Positions 51,643-62,274 are shown, counted from the first letter of the stretch. The stretch: DNA of 64,000 nt from Leptospira sp. B5-022 (GCF_000347035.1 NZ_ANIJ01000006.1:186001-250000), one strand, 5' to 3'. The notes: a model not told the origin generated them from the sequence alone. Numbers and translations are program-made.

Positions 51643-53178
51643 TCAGATCTTACCTTCTTTCAATCTACTGGAATCCAGAATGAATTGATAATCCGTTTTA
51701 AGCTTTTGGGTTAGCTCTCTTACGAAGTTTTGCTTTTTAGCCCGGATCAAATCCTCTTTAATTCTCTCTCTAACTTCTCCGTAAGGCATAGGGATCCTGT
51801 CTTGAGGATTGTTAGGATTTGATTTAGCGTAAGAGAACATTTTGGCAGCCTCATATTGTTCTCTCATCTCCGCTTCCGAAACGGTTACATCGCTTGGAAG
51901 TTCTCTTTTAAATACCAATGGTTGCACAATGTATAATTTCATTACATTGAACATATCTTGGAAATCCTTGGATTCCAAAGCTTCTTTCAATTCGGTAGAG
52001 TGGTCCGCTATCTTAAACCAAACATATTGTTGTCTAAAAAATTGGAGCACATTCGCCTTATCGTCTAATTTGGAAGAATCCAGTCCGCTTTGTTTGGCCA
52101 ATTGTTCCAACTCGTTCAAAACGTCTTTAAATTTAACGGTTTCTCCGGTTTTAGTATTGGTTAATAGAACGGAGTCATGATTGAAAGTATTCAGATTGTC
52201 TTGGGTAATCGTTACCTTTTCGAAACCTGCATTTTTCACTAATTGTTCCTCTTGTTCGCTGACTGCGCTGAACAAGAATCTTTTTTTCATGAAGTCCTCA
52301 TAACGTGGAGCGATATCATCCACCTTCAGATCCAAATAATTACGTTTTACTTCCGCTTTGATCTGTTCGGAAACATCGGGCGTCTCGATATATTTTTTAG
52401 CGAGAACTTTCAATTTACCGAATTCTTTTGCGAAAAACTTTCCAACTCTGGAAGCGTAGATGGTTTCCACCCTTTCTACTCTTAAGATCAGGAATTTTTT
52501 CTTTCTAGGAGCCTTAGGGTCCGCGCCAGGTTGAATTTGGTCATCGATCTCTTTTAAGATCCATTTTCCTTCGTTTGCTGCGGCTTCTTGGTAATAGGGA
52601 AGGTTCGGATCATTTCCACAATTTAAACATTGCGGCTCCAGTAATCCGCCTACCGCTTTGTAAGCAGGTTGGTCCGTATGATCCACAACATATTGGATAA
52701 TTTCTTTTTTAGAGGAAAGTTTTTGAATTCCTTCGAAAATACTTTGGGCTCTCTGTCTGGTAACTTCCTCGTCTTTAGGATCGAAGGAAAAAACTGCGAT
52801 CACACGTACGAAAGCGAATTTTAATTTACCGACTTGCTCCAACTTCTCCGCTAAATTCCTTTGAAGAAAAGAAGCCGCCATCTGAGGTTTGGAATATTTT
52901 AGAAAAACAGCTAATTCGTCTTCGGTAACAAGTTTCTTTTCGGTATTGTACAAAGAGATCAATTTGAAAAGACCTAAAGTTTCCAGAAGTTGTGTTTGTT
53001 CTTCTTTGGTCGGATGATTCGGCTCCGGCTTGCGTCCGCCTGTATTGAGTTGGTAGAAGTTCCTGAGTTCTTTTCTGGTTACAGTGCCTCCTTTGAATGA
53101 GGCTAATACATCCGAGTCCGAATTACACTGAAAGAGTAAAGCAGCCAGGAAGGTGAGTGCGATTATTTTTTTGTTCAT
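51643..53178 (-). CDS. SurA/PpiC-like lipoprotein
   Basis: A 511-residue lipoprotein (signal with lipobox LLFQC, Cys about 18). The beginning, VLASFKGGTVTRKELRNFY, and the later helical regions resemble SurA/PrsA-type folding factors. The middle (about 105-250) looks like a degraded parvulin region (VRVIAVFSFDPKDEEVTRQRAQSIFEGIQKL). It has a C-L-N-C pair (about 187-190) and charged helical repeats at the end. It may aid outer-membrane protein folding. It is the last gene of an operon with a coiled-coil protein and a membrane protein. Confidence 0.75.
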   Translation of the reverse strand: MNKKIIALTFLAALLFQCNSDSDVLASFKGGTVTRKELRNFYQLNTGGRKPEPNHPTKEEQTQLLETLGLFKLISLYNTEKKLVTEDELAVFLKYSKPQMAASFLQRNLAEKLEQVGKLKFAFVRVIAVFSFDPKDEEVTRQRAQSIFEGIQKLSSKKEIIQYVVDHTDQPAYKAVGGLLEPQCLNCGNDPNLPYYQEAAANEGKWILKEIDDQIQPGADPKAPRKKKFLILRVERVETIYASRVGKFFAKEFGKLKVLAKKYIETPDVSEQIKAEVKRNYLDLKVDDIAPRYEDFMKKRFLFSAVSEQEEQLVKNAGFEKVTITQDNLNTFNHDSVLLTNTKTGETVKFKDVLNELEQLAKQSGLDSSKLDDKANVLQFFRQQYVWFKIADHSTELKEALESKDFQDMFNVMKLYIVQPLVFKRELPSDVTVSEAEMREQYEAAKMFSYAKSNPNNPQDRIPMPYGEVRERIKEDLIRAKKQNFVRELTQKLKTDYQFILDSSRLKEGKI

Positions 53179-53218
53179 GTCGTTTTATATAACCTGTTCT
53201 TTTCGGATCTCGAAAAGA

Positions 53219-53566
53219 CTAGTATTTATGAATGGTCTTTCGGGCAGGTTGCTGCTTCTTACCTTGGATTTCAACGGATATTTCGCGAGTTAGGCGTTTT
53301 TCGTTGTCTTGGTAAAGTCCTTCGGCTGCCCTCGCGCCTGAAGGTGGGCCGGAAGAATTCCAATCGGAAGGAGTTTCTTTTGTCTTCAAAGAAAGCATCT
53401 CTTGTTTCTGAGAGGAGAGTTTATCCATCTCCGCTCCAATCGATACTTTTAGAGATTCGGAATAATCCCGGTCTGCTGCAATTCTATCCTTGATCTTGCC
53501 TAGTTCGGTCAGGTCCCGATCTATTTCTTCCGTTTTTCGTAAAAGATGAGCCACTTTGATTTTCAT
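53219..53566 (-). CDS. Small coiled-coil protein of unknown function
   Basis: 115 residues, strongly charged. Residues 1-65 form a predicted helix or coiled coil (KTEEIDRDLTELGKIKDRIA); the rest is disordered, rich in Pro, Gly, Ser and Lys. It has no signal peptide or membrane segment. It lies 17 bases after the membrane-protein gene and 40 before the lipoprotein gene. No family recognised. Confidence 0.65.
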   Translation of the reverse strand: MKIKVAHLLRKTEEIDRDLTELGKIKDRIAADRDYSESLKVSIGAEMDKLSSQKQEMLSLKTKETPSDWNSSGPPSGARAAEGLYQDNEKRLTREISVEIQGKKQQPARKTIHKY

Positions 53567-53583
53567 GGATAAGACCTGGAACC

Positions 53584-54288
53584 TTAAACTTCAGTTCCTG
53601 AATCTAGTCCCCAGGCTGCTTCTTGCAAGTAGGAAAAAAAGAGTCCGCAGGCAAGGATCATCAACTCTTCTCCCGGTTTGGATAGGCATATAAGAAGGAA
53701 GAAGGTGGAAAATAAGAGTCCGCTAAGAAAATCCTTCTTTCCCTTCCAGAGGACCCAAACCATTCCTAAAAACAAGAGTACCGATTTGAATAGAGACGGT
53801 CCTAAACTAGGATGAGGAGGCTCATATAAGATCCAAGCTCCGGAAACCAAAACACAAATTCCTAAAATTAGAATACGAACTTGTTTCGGAACGGAGAAAA
53901 TTAGAAATAAGGAAAGTGCTGGGATCAAAAAAGGAGAAAGTTCCCTTCTGGAAAAGGAAAGGATACAGGATCCTGCCAATATTAGAATTCCTAAAGTTTC
54001 TCTAAAAGCTGGAGAGCGGCTTCCTAAAAAAGAAAATCCTCCGGAAGAGATCATACCGGCAAGGCTTAATGACACCAGATCCAAAATGAATTCCGCGGAG
54101 GTGCCGTCCCAAAAGGAAAGAACACATAGTGAAGCGGGAAAAAGTAAAAAACTGAGATTGGGTCTAAGGGTTTTGGAAGAATGGAACTGGGAAAATGCGA
54201 TCGTAAGACAGAGTACCAAGGAACCGGAAAAAGGAAACCCATAGGTTTTGAAAAACAGATAAGCTGAGGTGAAGAATAGAAAAACCAT
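53584..54288 (-). CDS. Polytopic membrane protein of unknown function
   Basis: 234 residues, very hydrophobic, with about eight membrane segments in short loops. No signature for a known transporter or enzyme is visible. It begins an operon with the coiled-coil and SurA-like genes and diverges from the STAS gene across 45 bases. Confidence 0.65.
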   Translation of the reverse strand: MVFLFFTSAYLFFKTYGFPFSGSLVLCLTIAFSQFHSSKTLRPNLSFLLFPASLCVLSFWDGTSAEFILDLVSLSLAGMISSGGFSFLGSRSPAFRETLGILILAGSCILSFSRRELSPFLIPALSLFLIFSVPKQVRILILGICVLVSGAWILYEPPHPSLGPSLFKSVLLFLGMVWVLWKGKKDFLSGLLFSTFFLLICLSKPGEELMILACGLFFSYLQEAAWGLDSGTEV

Positions 54289-54333
54289 TTGTATCTATTA
54301 TGAAATTCCAGTATTCTGACGAATCAAACCGTT

Positions 54334-54684
54334 ATGATCCTGAACGAGATTATCATCCAGACGGAAAAGATAGACGGCGTTCAAGTTCTGAAATTGCAGG
54401 GTTCTATCAACTCCTTTACGGAGAAAAAATTTAAGGATGTACTATCCTTGGCGGTACGTCAGGGACCGGTCATCATGGATATGGAAGACGTTCATTTGGT
54501 ATCCTCCACCGGGGTCCAGGCCTTAAAGGAAGTTAGTCAATCCAGTTTCGCAACTAAGAACAAACTGGTTCTTGTAAATATTTCCAAAGCGGTGATCAAT
54601 GTTTTTAAGATGGCCGGCTTAAGCGGATTTTTCCTAATTGCAAACGACGAAGAGGCAGCATTAAAGATGGCCTCTAAAAGATGA
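54334..54684 (+). CDS. STAS-domain anti-sigma factor antagonist
   Basis: A 116-residue single STAS domain of the SpoIIAA type. It has the conserved loop MEDVHLVSSTGVQALKEV with the Ser/Thr used for phosphorylation, then LVLVNISKAVINVFKMAGL. Such proteins are controlled by a partner kinase (RsbW type) and a phosphatase; neither lies next to it. The neighbouring gene is a membrane lipid-kinase-like protein. Confidence 0.9.
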   Translation: MILNEIIIQTEKIDGVQVLKLQGSINSFTEKKFKDVLSLAVRQGPVIMDMEDVHLVSSTGVQALKEVSQSSFATKNKLVLVNISKAVINVFKMAGLSGFFLIANDEEAALKMASKR

Positions 54685-54721
54685 TAATCTAAGATCTAAG
54701 ATGAAATCTCGGAAATAAAAA

Positions 54722-55477
54722 ATGAAATCTGAAAAAACTTCTTCCTTTAATTATTTTAGAAAGGCTTGGCACTTACTAGGACTGATCATTCCCGCCTTTT
54801 ATTATTTCGATGTATTTCACGGACAATTTTCGTTAATGTATGCCACCAGGGCCATTCTGACCGTTTTACTCGTTCTATGTCTGGGGCTTTTGGTCCTATT
54901 AGAATGGGCGCGGTTCCATATTCCTGTCGTCCAGACAGTATTCGTAAAGTTAGCCGGTCCTTTATTGAAGGAAGAGGAGAAATCCAGGATCAACGGGACC
55001 TTTCCTTATTTTCTTTCCATCACGCTTGTGGTATTTTTTTTTCCTCCAGATATTGCGATCCTTTCTTTATTATTCTTAGTCATTGGAGATCCGATGGCTG
55101 CTTGGGTTGGGACCCATTTCGGAAAGAACAGATTTTCGAACGGAAAATCTAAGGAAGGGATTTTAGCGTTTATTTTATCTTCCGCCGTCGTAGGACTTTG
55201 GTTTCTCTCTGTGATTCAGTCGGGCTCCAGAGAATTCGGGATCTATCAATTTTCTTCCGGAGAATTTTGGCAGAATGTAATTTTGATCCTGCCTGCAGTA
55301 ATCGCTGCCGCCGTAACCGAATTGTATAGTGGAACGTATTGGAACGGGATCGTAGATGATAATCTTCTGATCCCGGTAGTGTCTGCGGTTGTATTAGGAC
55401 TTTTCTCGTATTTTACTCTGGATCTGAGCGTAGATCAGATCTTTTTAAATCCGATGCAGATCTTCGAGATGTATTAG
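54722..55477 (+). CDS. Dolichol-kinase/CTP-dependent lipid kinase-like membrane protein
   Basis: 251 residues, about seven membrane segments. Family signs are the N-terminal FRKAWHLLGLIIPAFYYF (R-K-x-x-H), then RINGTFPYFL, LVIGDPMAAWVGTHFGK and GKSKEGILAF (G-D-P-x-A, G-x-x-x-G, K-S-x-E-G). Known members use CTP to phosphorylate a lipid alcohol such as dolichol, phytol or diacylglycerol. Its substrate is unknown here; a polyprenol or diacylglycerol is possible. It is 37 bases after the STAS gene. Confidence 0.75.
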   Translation: MKSEKTSSFNYFRKAWHLLGLIIPAFYYFDVFHGQFSLMYATRAILTVLLVLCLGLLVLLEWARFHIPVVQTVFVKLAGPLLKEEEKSRINGTFPYFLSITLVVFFFPPDIAILSLLFLVIGDPMAAWVGTHFGKNRFSNGKSKEGILAFILSSAVVGLWFLSVIQSGSREFGIYQFSSGEFWQNVILILPAVIAAAVTELYSGTYWNGIVDDNLLIPVVSAVVLGLFSYFTLDLSVDQIFLNPMQIFEMY

Positions 55478-55510
55478 GAAATCGAATTTTCTTTTCTGCG
55501 GGGGTTCAAT

Positions 55511-56083
55511 TTAAGGAGTTTTTTCCGCAGGAAGGACATGATACACAAAATCGATCCTGGTTTTTGTGCTGCCTTTGATCCCTTTTGCAGACCAGGTAAA
55601 TTCTAAGTCGGTTGGAAAAATCGAAGTCTCATACGGATATTGTCCTAAACGATTTTCCTTTTTTTGTTTTTCTTTCACCATAGAACCTAGATAATTAAAA
55701 GAACCGATCCAATCTTCTCCGATCTCGAAACCTTCCATCTTACCTTTTACGCCTGCAAATTCGTACATCGCAAAGTAGGTTTCTTGGATCTGTTTTCTTT
55801 CTTCCGGACTCATTCTGCGGTTCATTCGAAGCACGAACCCTGGAGTTTCTCTGGCATGGAAATAAAGATAGTTGCCAAGCTCCTCCCAAGTATTCGGCTT
55901 TTTGGCATTCGGAATATCCACCGAATATTTTTTATTCAAGGGAGAAGGTTCCCTGCACACTCCATCTCTCGTGAAATAGTCGCAAAGTTCCACATTGTTC
56001 ACGGAAAGAACGGAAGGTTCGCAGGCCATAAAGGCAAATAAGAATAGATAAGTTGGTTTAACGTTTTTCCAAAGAGCTAACAT
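55511..56083 (-). CDS. Predicted lipoprotein of unknown function
   Basis: I chose the ATG at 56083, which has GAGA five bases upstream and gives a signal ending in FAFMAC. The mature part (about 170 residues) has Cys pairs near the front, a charged middle with NRRMSPEERKQIQETYFAMYEFAGVKGKMEGFEIGEDW and an ending with LEFTWSAKGIKGSTKTRIDFVYHV. No family recognised. It overlaps the DUF4416 gene by 26 bases. Confidence 0.7.
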   Translation of the reverse strand: MLALWKNVKPTYLFLFAFMACEPSVLSVNNVELCDYFTRDGVCREPSPLNKKYSVDIPNAKKPNTWEELGNYLYFHARETPGFVLRMNRRMSPEERKQIQETYFAMYEFAGVKGKMEGFEIGEDWIGSFNYLGSMVKEKQKKENRLGQYPYETSIFPTDLEFTWSAKGIKGSTKTRIDFVYHVLPAEKTP

Positions 56084-56603
56084 AAGATTCTCGTAAATTA
56101 GTAAAAAAGTATAAAACTTCAGGGTGTTTGAAAAATTCCGATGCGGAAGTTTGCGGGATCCATTTTTGTCCCTGGTAGGTATATATGATCTCTGCGAATA
56201 CACCATGGAACAGATAGATCCTATGTAGATCCTCTTCCAATGAGGCTAAAACCAAATTATAAGGAGTCAGATACCCAGGCAATACCCTGATAGACTCATC
56301 CGATTTGCGTAAGTAAGTCTGGAATTTCATACATTCCTTTTGGAGACTTGGAAGTTCTTCCCTGGAAATTCTACGCTTCAAAGAAAGAATTCTAGTAAAT
56401 CTACCGATAGGAGAATCCAAAAAATTTTCAAACTGATGGGTCCATTTTGGAAGAGCTTTGGACTCGTATAAGGTTTGAGAAAATGAATCTTCCGCTTTTT
56501 CTTTTAAACGATAATAAGCCTCTTCATTTTCGTAAGAAACCACAATAAAGAAGGATGCAGGAAGAGGTTTTTTGGGTTTGGAAGAGTTCTGTTTGGAATT
56601 CAC
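56058..56603 (-). CDS. DUF4416 family protein
   Basis: 181 residues, soluble. The pattern ASFFIVVSYENEEAYYRLKE near the start and VLPGYLTPYNLVLASLEEDLHRIYL in the middle match DUF4416, a family with no proven function. It lies in the clpP gene group downstream of the alpha/beta-hydrolase gene. Confidence 0.8.
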   Translation of the reverse strand: MNSKQNSSKPKKPLPASFFIVVSYENEEAYYRLKEKAEDSFSQTLYESKALPKWTHQFENFLDSPIGRFTRILSLKRRISREELPSLQKECMKFQTYLRKSDESIRVLPGYLTPYNLVLASLEEDLHRIYLFHGVFAEIIYTYQGQKWIPQTSASEFFKHPEVLYFFTNLRESYVSSLEKR

Positions 56604-56630
56604 TTGTTTAAGCGGCTTTCAGGCAGCAGA

Positions 56631-57632
56631 TTATAATTTGGAATCGAAATAATCCAGCAGAATTTTAGTAAGCCAACGACCGTCCGGAAGATCCGGTTTG
56701 GAATCCGTCACAAATCCAACATGGCCTCCTTGTTTGGTCAGAATGGTTTTTAAGTTCGGAAGTCTGTTCCAATCGATCGAATTCCATTCGAATAGAGGGA
56801 CCACTGGATCATCTTCCGCATGGATAAGAATTCCATGATGAGTGATGGATTGGATATATCCTATGCAGGAGTTTTTTTTATAATATTCCATAGCACTCGG
56901 ATACCCGAAAGAAGGAGCTGTGATCATATCGTCGAAATCAAAGAACGTTTTTATTTTTTTGGAATTTTCCAATTGCAAAGGAGTCAGATCCAATATCCCT
57001 TCTTTGATCTTCTTTTTAAAACTGCTGATAAAATGATTTCTGTAAAATCTTCCGGAAAGTGAATCGATAAATTCGCAATTTTTGGCCAGATCCAGGGGAG
57101 GGGAGACCGCCGAAAAAGCGAGTGATTTATGATTTCTGGATTCTCCGAAAAATTTTAGGACCAAGTTCGCGGAGAGTGAAAATCCTGATACGAAGATCTT
57201 TTGACTCAAATATTCATAGATATAATCCAGAACATCCTGTAAATCTTCCGACTGACCCGCGTAATATGATTTTCTGGAAAATCCTCTTCCTCTTCCACAA
57301 TTGCGGAGATTCATTCGGATCACACCGTATCCTCTTTCCAGAGCGGAGGAAGCAAGAGATATTAAATAAGAACTTTCCGAATCACCTTCCATTCCATGGA
57401 TCATGAGTATATAACTCCCGTTAGACGGAATGGAGCTCTTACGATACGAGGAAACAGGAGGATTATGTTCTAACCAGAGTTTATCCCCGGATTCTCCGCT
57501 TACCGTAAGAAGGATATCTTCGCAGTAATAAGAGGTCCTAAGAGGATTTTCAGGAGGAAAAAGTGTGCTGTAAATAGTTTGAGCGTGTTTGCCCGAGACG
57601 AATCTTTTAGGTCGAAAATGAGAGGCTTCCAT
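56631..57632 (-). CDS. Alpha/beta-hydrolase, YheT/EMB8 type
   Basis: 333 residues with SGKHAQTIYSTLFP at the N-terminus, the oxyanion region ILMIHGMEGDSESSY, NLRNCGRGRG, the nucleophile elbow SGFSLSANLVLKFFGE (Ser in G-F-S-L-S), Asp in HAEDDPVVP and His in GGHVGFV. This is the YheT group, whose natural substrate is uncertain. The triad looks complete, unlike the esterase-like protein at 39205. It is part of the eno-to-56083 gene group. Confidence 0.88.
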   Translation of the reverse strand: MEASHFRPKRFVSGKHAQTIYSTLFPPENPLRTSYYCEDILLTVSGESGDKLWLEHNPPVSSYRKSSIPSNGSYILMIHGMEGDSESSYLISLASSALERGYGVIRMNLRNCGRGRGFSRKSYYAGQSEDLQDVLDYIYEYLSQKIFVSGFSLSANLVLKFFGESRNHKSLAFSAVSPPLDLAKNCEFIDSLSGRFYRNHFISSFKKKIKEGILDLTPLQLENSKKIKTFFDFDDMITAPSFGYPSAMEYYKKNSCIGYIQSITHHGILIHAEDDPVVPLFEWNSIDWNRLPNLKTILTKQGGHVGFVTDSKPDLPDGRWLTKILLDYFDSKL

Positions 57633-57635
57633 GGA

Positions 57636-57995
57636 TCAACGGATCTCGTTTTCCTTAAAGAACTCTTTCCACTCTTCTTCTTGTTCTTTTTTTAAAAGGG
57701 ACCGTTTCTCTAAGAATTTCTTAAATTTTTTAAGGAATACTTTTCCCTTCTCTCTGATCTTTGCATCCTCAGGGAACATATCTTCCAAATAAAAGTTCAA
57801 AAATTCGTCCAATTCGAATGCGCTTAGATCGGAGACTAAAATTTTTTCGGAGGGATCTTCCGGATCCTCGAATAATAAAGCCGAGAACTCCAAAAGTAGA
57901 TTAGCTATTTCTTTTTCGGAAAGATGTTGTGCTCCTTCCGGAATAGTTTCCAGATAGGAGCGAACGGTTTCTTCTAAGGAAGAGGGACCAGACAA
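57636..57995 (-). CDS. Small charged protein of unknown function
   Basis: 119 residues, rich in Glu, Lys and Leu, mostly helical (EEWKEFFKENEIR at the end). The start is uncertain: I chose a TTG at 57995 with TAAGG seven bases before it, just after the clpP stop; a longer TTG start at 58040 would overlap clpP. It occurs between clpP and the YheT hydrolase gene. No family recognised. Confidence 0.6.
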   Translation of the reverse strand: MSGPSSLEETVRSYLETIPEGAQHLSEKEIANLLLEFSALLFEDPEDPSEKILVSDLSAFELDEFLNFYLEDMFPEDAKIREKGKVFLKKFKKFLEKRSLLKKEQEEEWKEFFKENEIR

Positions 57996-58005
57996 CAGAA
58001 AAACC

Positions 58006-58608
58006 TTAATTTTGTTTCGGGAATTCGATCTTGGTCGCAAGAGTATCTACGATCCCGTATTTGATCGCTTCTTCCGCGTCCATATAATAATCTCTATCCG
58101 TGTCTTCTTCCAATTTTTCGACAGGGTGACCGCAAGCGTCTGCAAGAATTTGGTTCAATCTTGCTCTGGTTTTTAAGATCTCTTCTGCTTGGATCTTAAG
58201 ATCGGATGCAGGAGCAACGATCTGTCCTCCGATACTCGGCTGATGGATCATCACTTTCCCGTTAGGCCAAATGGCTCTTTTACCTTTTACGCCTGCAGCT
58301 AAAAGAACGGATCCCATAGAAGCAGCCAGTCCCATACAAACGGTATGAACCGGAGAAGTGATCATTTTCATTGTGTCGTAGATGGTAAGTCCGGAAGTCA
58401 CAACGCCTCCGGGACTATTGATATAAAATGTGATTTCCTTTCCCGGATCAGCCATTTCCAGATAGAGTAGTTTGCCTACGATATCTTTTGCGGATTCATC
58501 GGTAACCGCTCCCCATAAGAAAATTTTTCTATGGTCGATGAACTTTTTGGAAATTTTGCTACCGGCTAATTCTTCGATTACTTCGGTGATTTTTTCAGTC
58601 TCGGACAT
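58006..58608 (-). CDS. clpP: ATP-dependent Clp protease proteolytic subunit
   Basis: Serine protease chamber of ClpXP/ClpAP. The ATG at 58608 has AAGGGAG eight bases before it, giving 200 residues. The triad is Ser in [14 protein letters not shown], His in [10 protein letters not shown] and Asp in [13 protein letters not shown]. No propeptide is needed. It follows the FtsB-like gene by 10 bases and belongs to the eno operon. Confidence 0.95.
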   Translation of the reverse strand: MSETEKITEVIEELAGSKISKKFIDHRKIFLWGAVTDESAKDIVGKLLYLEMADPGKEITFYINSPGGVVTSGLTIYDTMKMITSPVHTVCMGLAASMGSVLLAAGVKGKRAIWPNGKVMIHQPSIGGQIVAPASDLKIQAEEILKTRARLNQILADACGHPVEKLEEDTDRDYYMDAEEAIKYGIVDTLATKIEFPKQN

Positions 58609-58618
58609 TATGGCTCCC

Positions 58619-59083
58619 TTAAGCAGCGGTTCGTTCTTCCAGTTTCTTCCTCCGTAATTTCCTGAAAACTCCAATAAATACGAAAGCAACAAAGGAAACG
58701 TAAAAAAAGCGAAGTAACTGGATCGGAGGGACCGGCATATCACGGTCCGCTCTTAAAGCAATTAGACGGGAGGCGAGGACCGGACGATTCTCCGCTTTCG
58801 GCTCCGGCTCCCTAAATTTGATAATTTGTGCGTTTTCGGAGAGAAGATAATACTTTCTAGCTTCTTTCTCCAAAGCTAATCTATCATCTCTGAGAAGTTT
58901 TTGCCTTTCTTCTAACTGTCTATTCTCATACTCCAGTCTTTCCACATCCAAACGAAGGCTGGAAAGACTGGTTTCTAGGGTAGACCGTACGACCAGACCG
59001 GACTCTCCCAATACCGTGAAGTAAAACATTCCGGAAAGAAAGAGTAGAAGTAAAAACAGTTTGTTCGCCAAGCCAATTCCCAT
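58619..59083 (-). CDS. FtsB/DivIC-like septum protein
   Basis: 154 residues: a short N-terminal membrane segment (about 8-25), a coiled coil (about 30-75), a Tyr-rich FtsB-like end ([17 protein letters not shown]), and a second membrane segment near the C-terminus (about 123-142), which is unusual for FtsB. It lies next to eno, as ftsB does in several bacteria. Role in division is inferred. Confidence 0.8.
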   Translation of the reverse strand: MGIGLANKLFLLLLFLSGMFYFTVLGESGLVVRSTLETSLSSLRLDVERLEYENRQLEERQKLLRDDRLALEKEARKYYLLSENAQIIKFREPEPKAENRPVLASRLIALRADRDMPVPPIQLLRFFYVSFVAFVFIGVFRKLRRKKLEERTAA

Positions 59084-59090
59084 AAGTAGT

Positions 59091-60398
<1,308 letters not shown>

Positions 60399-60516
60399 TT
60401 ATAATACCTATCTCTTATAGATTTTTCCTGAAATCCTTTTGTTACGCGGAAATAAATCAAGCGGGAAAAGCAGGAAAAAGATTGCCTGGACCGGCTATAA
60501 AGATACAAATCCGTCG

Positions 60517-61200
60517 ATGAAGACCACTGAAAAACATTCACTATTCTTTCATATCTCCTTCACGATACTATGTATCATAGTTCTATTACTTCCAATTCCA
60601 GCGACTAACGGTTGGAGATTGTTTTTTCTGGTTTTAGTCTATAATATCTCTCTGCCAATCGTTGCCCAGGTTTGGGAACATGACCGTTGGATGGATATTT
60701 TTCTTTTTGTTTTACCTGTAAGTATTCTACAAGTGATCCCTGATTGGTTCTTATCCAAAGTGCTTGGGGTTTTGGTGTTCCCTCCGGACGGATTTTATAA
60801 GATCGGAACAGTATCCGCATATATGGCCGGCCTTTGGACCATTCCACTTTTTATCATAGTGTATGTGGCCACTCGATTTGAAAAAAGATATCCTGAGGCA
60901 AATCCGCTCAGCAAATATCTGTTAGCCGGAGGAACCGCATTTTTGATCTTCTTCTTATCCGAAGAATTAATGAGACTAATACCGGTCTGGTATGCGCAGA
61001 ATGTTTCCATGATCGGACATACTGCGATCTATGTTTTATTTCCTGAATTCGTCTTGGGAATATTTGCCACATTCGCATATTTTCATACCGAGCATAAACC
61101 TTTTAGGACAAAATTGCTTTGGGCAATTCCGACTATGTTCGTGTATTTGGGAACTCTCTCTTTCAGTTATTTATTTGTAGAAGGTGTTTGGAAAGTCTAA
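60517..61200 (+). CDS. Polytopic membrane protein of unknown function
   Basis: 227 residues with six to seven membrane segments. I chose the ATG at 60517; a TTG start 78 bases earlier would add a basic 26-residue tail. The internal sequence FEKRYPEANPLSKYLLAGG and HTEHKPFRTKLLWAIP are loop regions. No signature for a known enzyme or transporter was recognised. The next gene starts six bases after it, so they are likely co-transcribed with the LpxC-like gene. Confidence 0.65.
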   Translation: MKTTEKHSLFFHISFTILCIIVLLLPIPATNGWRLFFLVLVYNISLPIVAQVWEHDRWMDIFLFVLPVSILQVIPDWFLSKVLGVLVFPPDGFYKIGTVSAYMAGLWTIPLFIIVYVATRFEKRYPEANPLSKYLLAGGTAFLIFFLSEELMRLIPVWYAQNVSMIGHTAIYVLFPEFVLGIFATFAYFHTEHKPFRTKLLWAIPTMFVYLGTLSFSYLFVEGVWKV

Positions 61201-61206
61201 AAAAGA

Positions 61207-62199
61207 ATGAAGGTCCTGACCCAAATTTCTGAAATTAAGGACTTAGTCTCGGATCGAAATCCGGAAATCCTTTCTCTTCCTGAGGAATTTTCGCAGGAAA
61301 CGGAAGTGGATCCGGAATATTCTTATACCATCCAGAAGGAATTCCAAGTCCAGGGTAAAGCCACCTTCGAGAACAAAGAATCGATCATTAAAGTGAGTCC
61401 CATCCAAAATGGAAGATCCGGATTTAGTTGGAATGGGATCAGATACGATTTAGATAGTAGGAAATGTATTAAAGGAAATCATAATATACAATTAGGAGAA
61501 GTAAAGGTGATAGAACATCCTCTTGCTTGGATGTTGGCATTCGGAATATATGCTGATTTTACCTTGACCGAATCCAGTTTTCCCACCTTCGATTTTTGCG
61601 ATCGAGTCTATATGGTCCATTCGAAGGGAAATTTAAAGAAATTAGGGGAAAGAAAAAAGATCTCTGTATCTTCTCCATTCGCTCTAGTTTGGGAAAAGGG
61701 TTACTGCGTTTTGGAGCCTTCGGTCCAGGAGTCGCAAGGTCTCGTGATCGATCACCAAGTAGAATATCCGGGTACTACCGTTGGAAAATCGAGGATTGTG
61801 ACCGAACTCACTGCGGAGAATTTTTCTTATTTCGGGGACGCAAGGACCACCGCCTTCCGTAACAAAAAGGATGCGGAAAGTTTTTATCAGATCGGGCTTG
61901 CCGGTGGATTGAAAGATTATCCTTTTACCTTGGAAAACGTATTACTTTTAGATGAAGATAAAATCTATAATATTCGGGACAAGTTTCAGGACTCGAGGTC
62001 CGGTTACAATTACGAATTCATCTGTCATGAATTGATAGATATCATTTCTTGGTTACGTTTTGTGGAAGAAAAATATGAAGGAAAATTTTTCGGAAAGATG
62101 ACAACTTTTCTTTTTGATCATCACAAACAGATAGATATCGCCCAGTTTTCCTGTGATCCGGAAGAATTGGAAAAATACGGGATTCGGATAGAAAATTAA
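61207..62199 (+). CDS. Divergent LpxC-like deacetylase
   Basis: 330 residues resembling UDP-3-O-acyl-N-acetylglucosamine deacetylase, the zinc enzyme that commits the cell to lipid A. Recognisable pieces are Glu103-His104 (VIEHPLAWML; the family has E-H-L-L), Asp-His in VIDHQVEYPG, Ala-Arg-Thr 212-214, His274 and Asp278 (FICHELIDII, matching the zinc ligands), and His305/306 in FDHHKQID, the catalytic-base position. The first ~100 residues and the inserts are unusual, and the GGSLENA motif is replaced by GGLKDY. Active-site residues appear kept. It may be a second LpxC or a related deacetylase acting on another sugar. Confidence 0.72.
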   Translation: MKVLTQISEIKDLVSDRNPEILSLPEEFSQETEVDPEYSYTIQKEFQVQGKATFENKESIIKVSPIQNGRSGFSWNGIRYDLDSRKCIKGNHNIQLGEVKVIEHPLAWMLAFGIYADFTLTESSFPTFDFCDRVYMVHSKGNLKKLGERKKISVSSPFALVWEKGYCVLEPSVQESQGLVIDHQVEYPGTTVGKSRIVTELTAENFSYFGDARTTAFRNKKDAESFYQIGLAGGLKDYPFTLENVLLLDEDKIYNIRDKFQDSRSGYNYEFICHELIDIISWLRFVEEKYEGKFFGKMTTFLFDHHKQIDIAQFSCDPEELEKYGIRIEN

Positions 62200-62234
62200 T
62201 TTCGGGTAAAGGATTTCCAAAAACCTAAAACTAC

Positions 62235-62263
62235 TTGAAATAGAAACGGTTTCGTTTTAAAAA
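62235..62263 (+). promoter_or_regulatory. Candidate promoter before the small lipoprotein
   Basis: TTGAAA, 17 bases and TAAAAA lie 38 bases before the ATG at 62301. The -35 is fair and the -10 weak. The stretch also overlaps a hairpin. Confidence 0.3.
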
Positions 62264-62274
62264 ATCAAAACGAA
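62251..62274 (+). terminator. Hairpin between the LpxC-like and small lipoprotein genes
   Basis: TTCGTTTT / AAAACGAA, 8 bp with an 8-nt A-rich loop. It is followed by GTCCATTTTCCC, so it is a weak terminator candidate. Confidence 0.4.

Noticed and set aside
58608..58743. Longer clpP start at 58743
   Set aside because: The extra part overlaps the FtsB-like gene and has no ClpP similarity; the ATG at 58608 has a strong ribosome-binding site.
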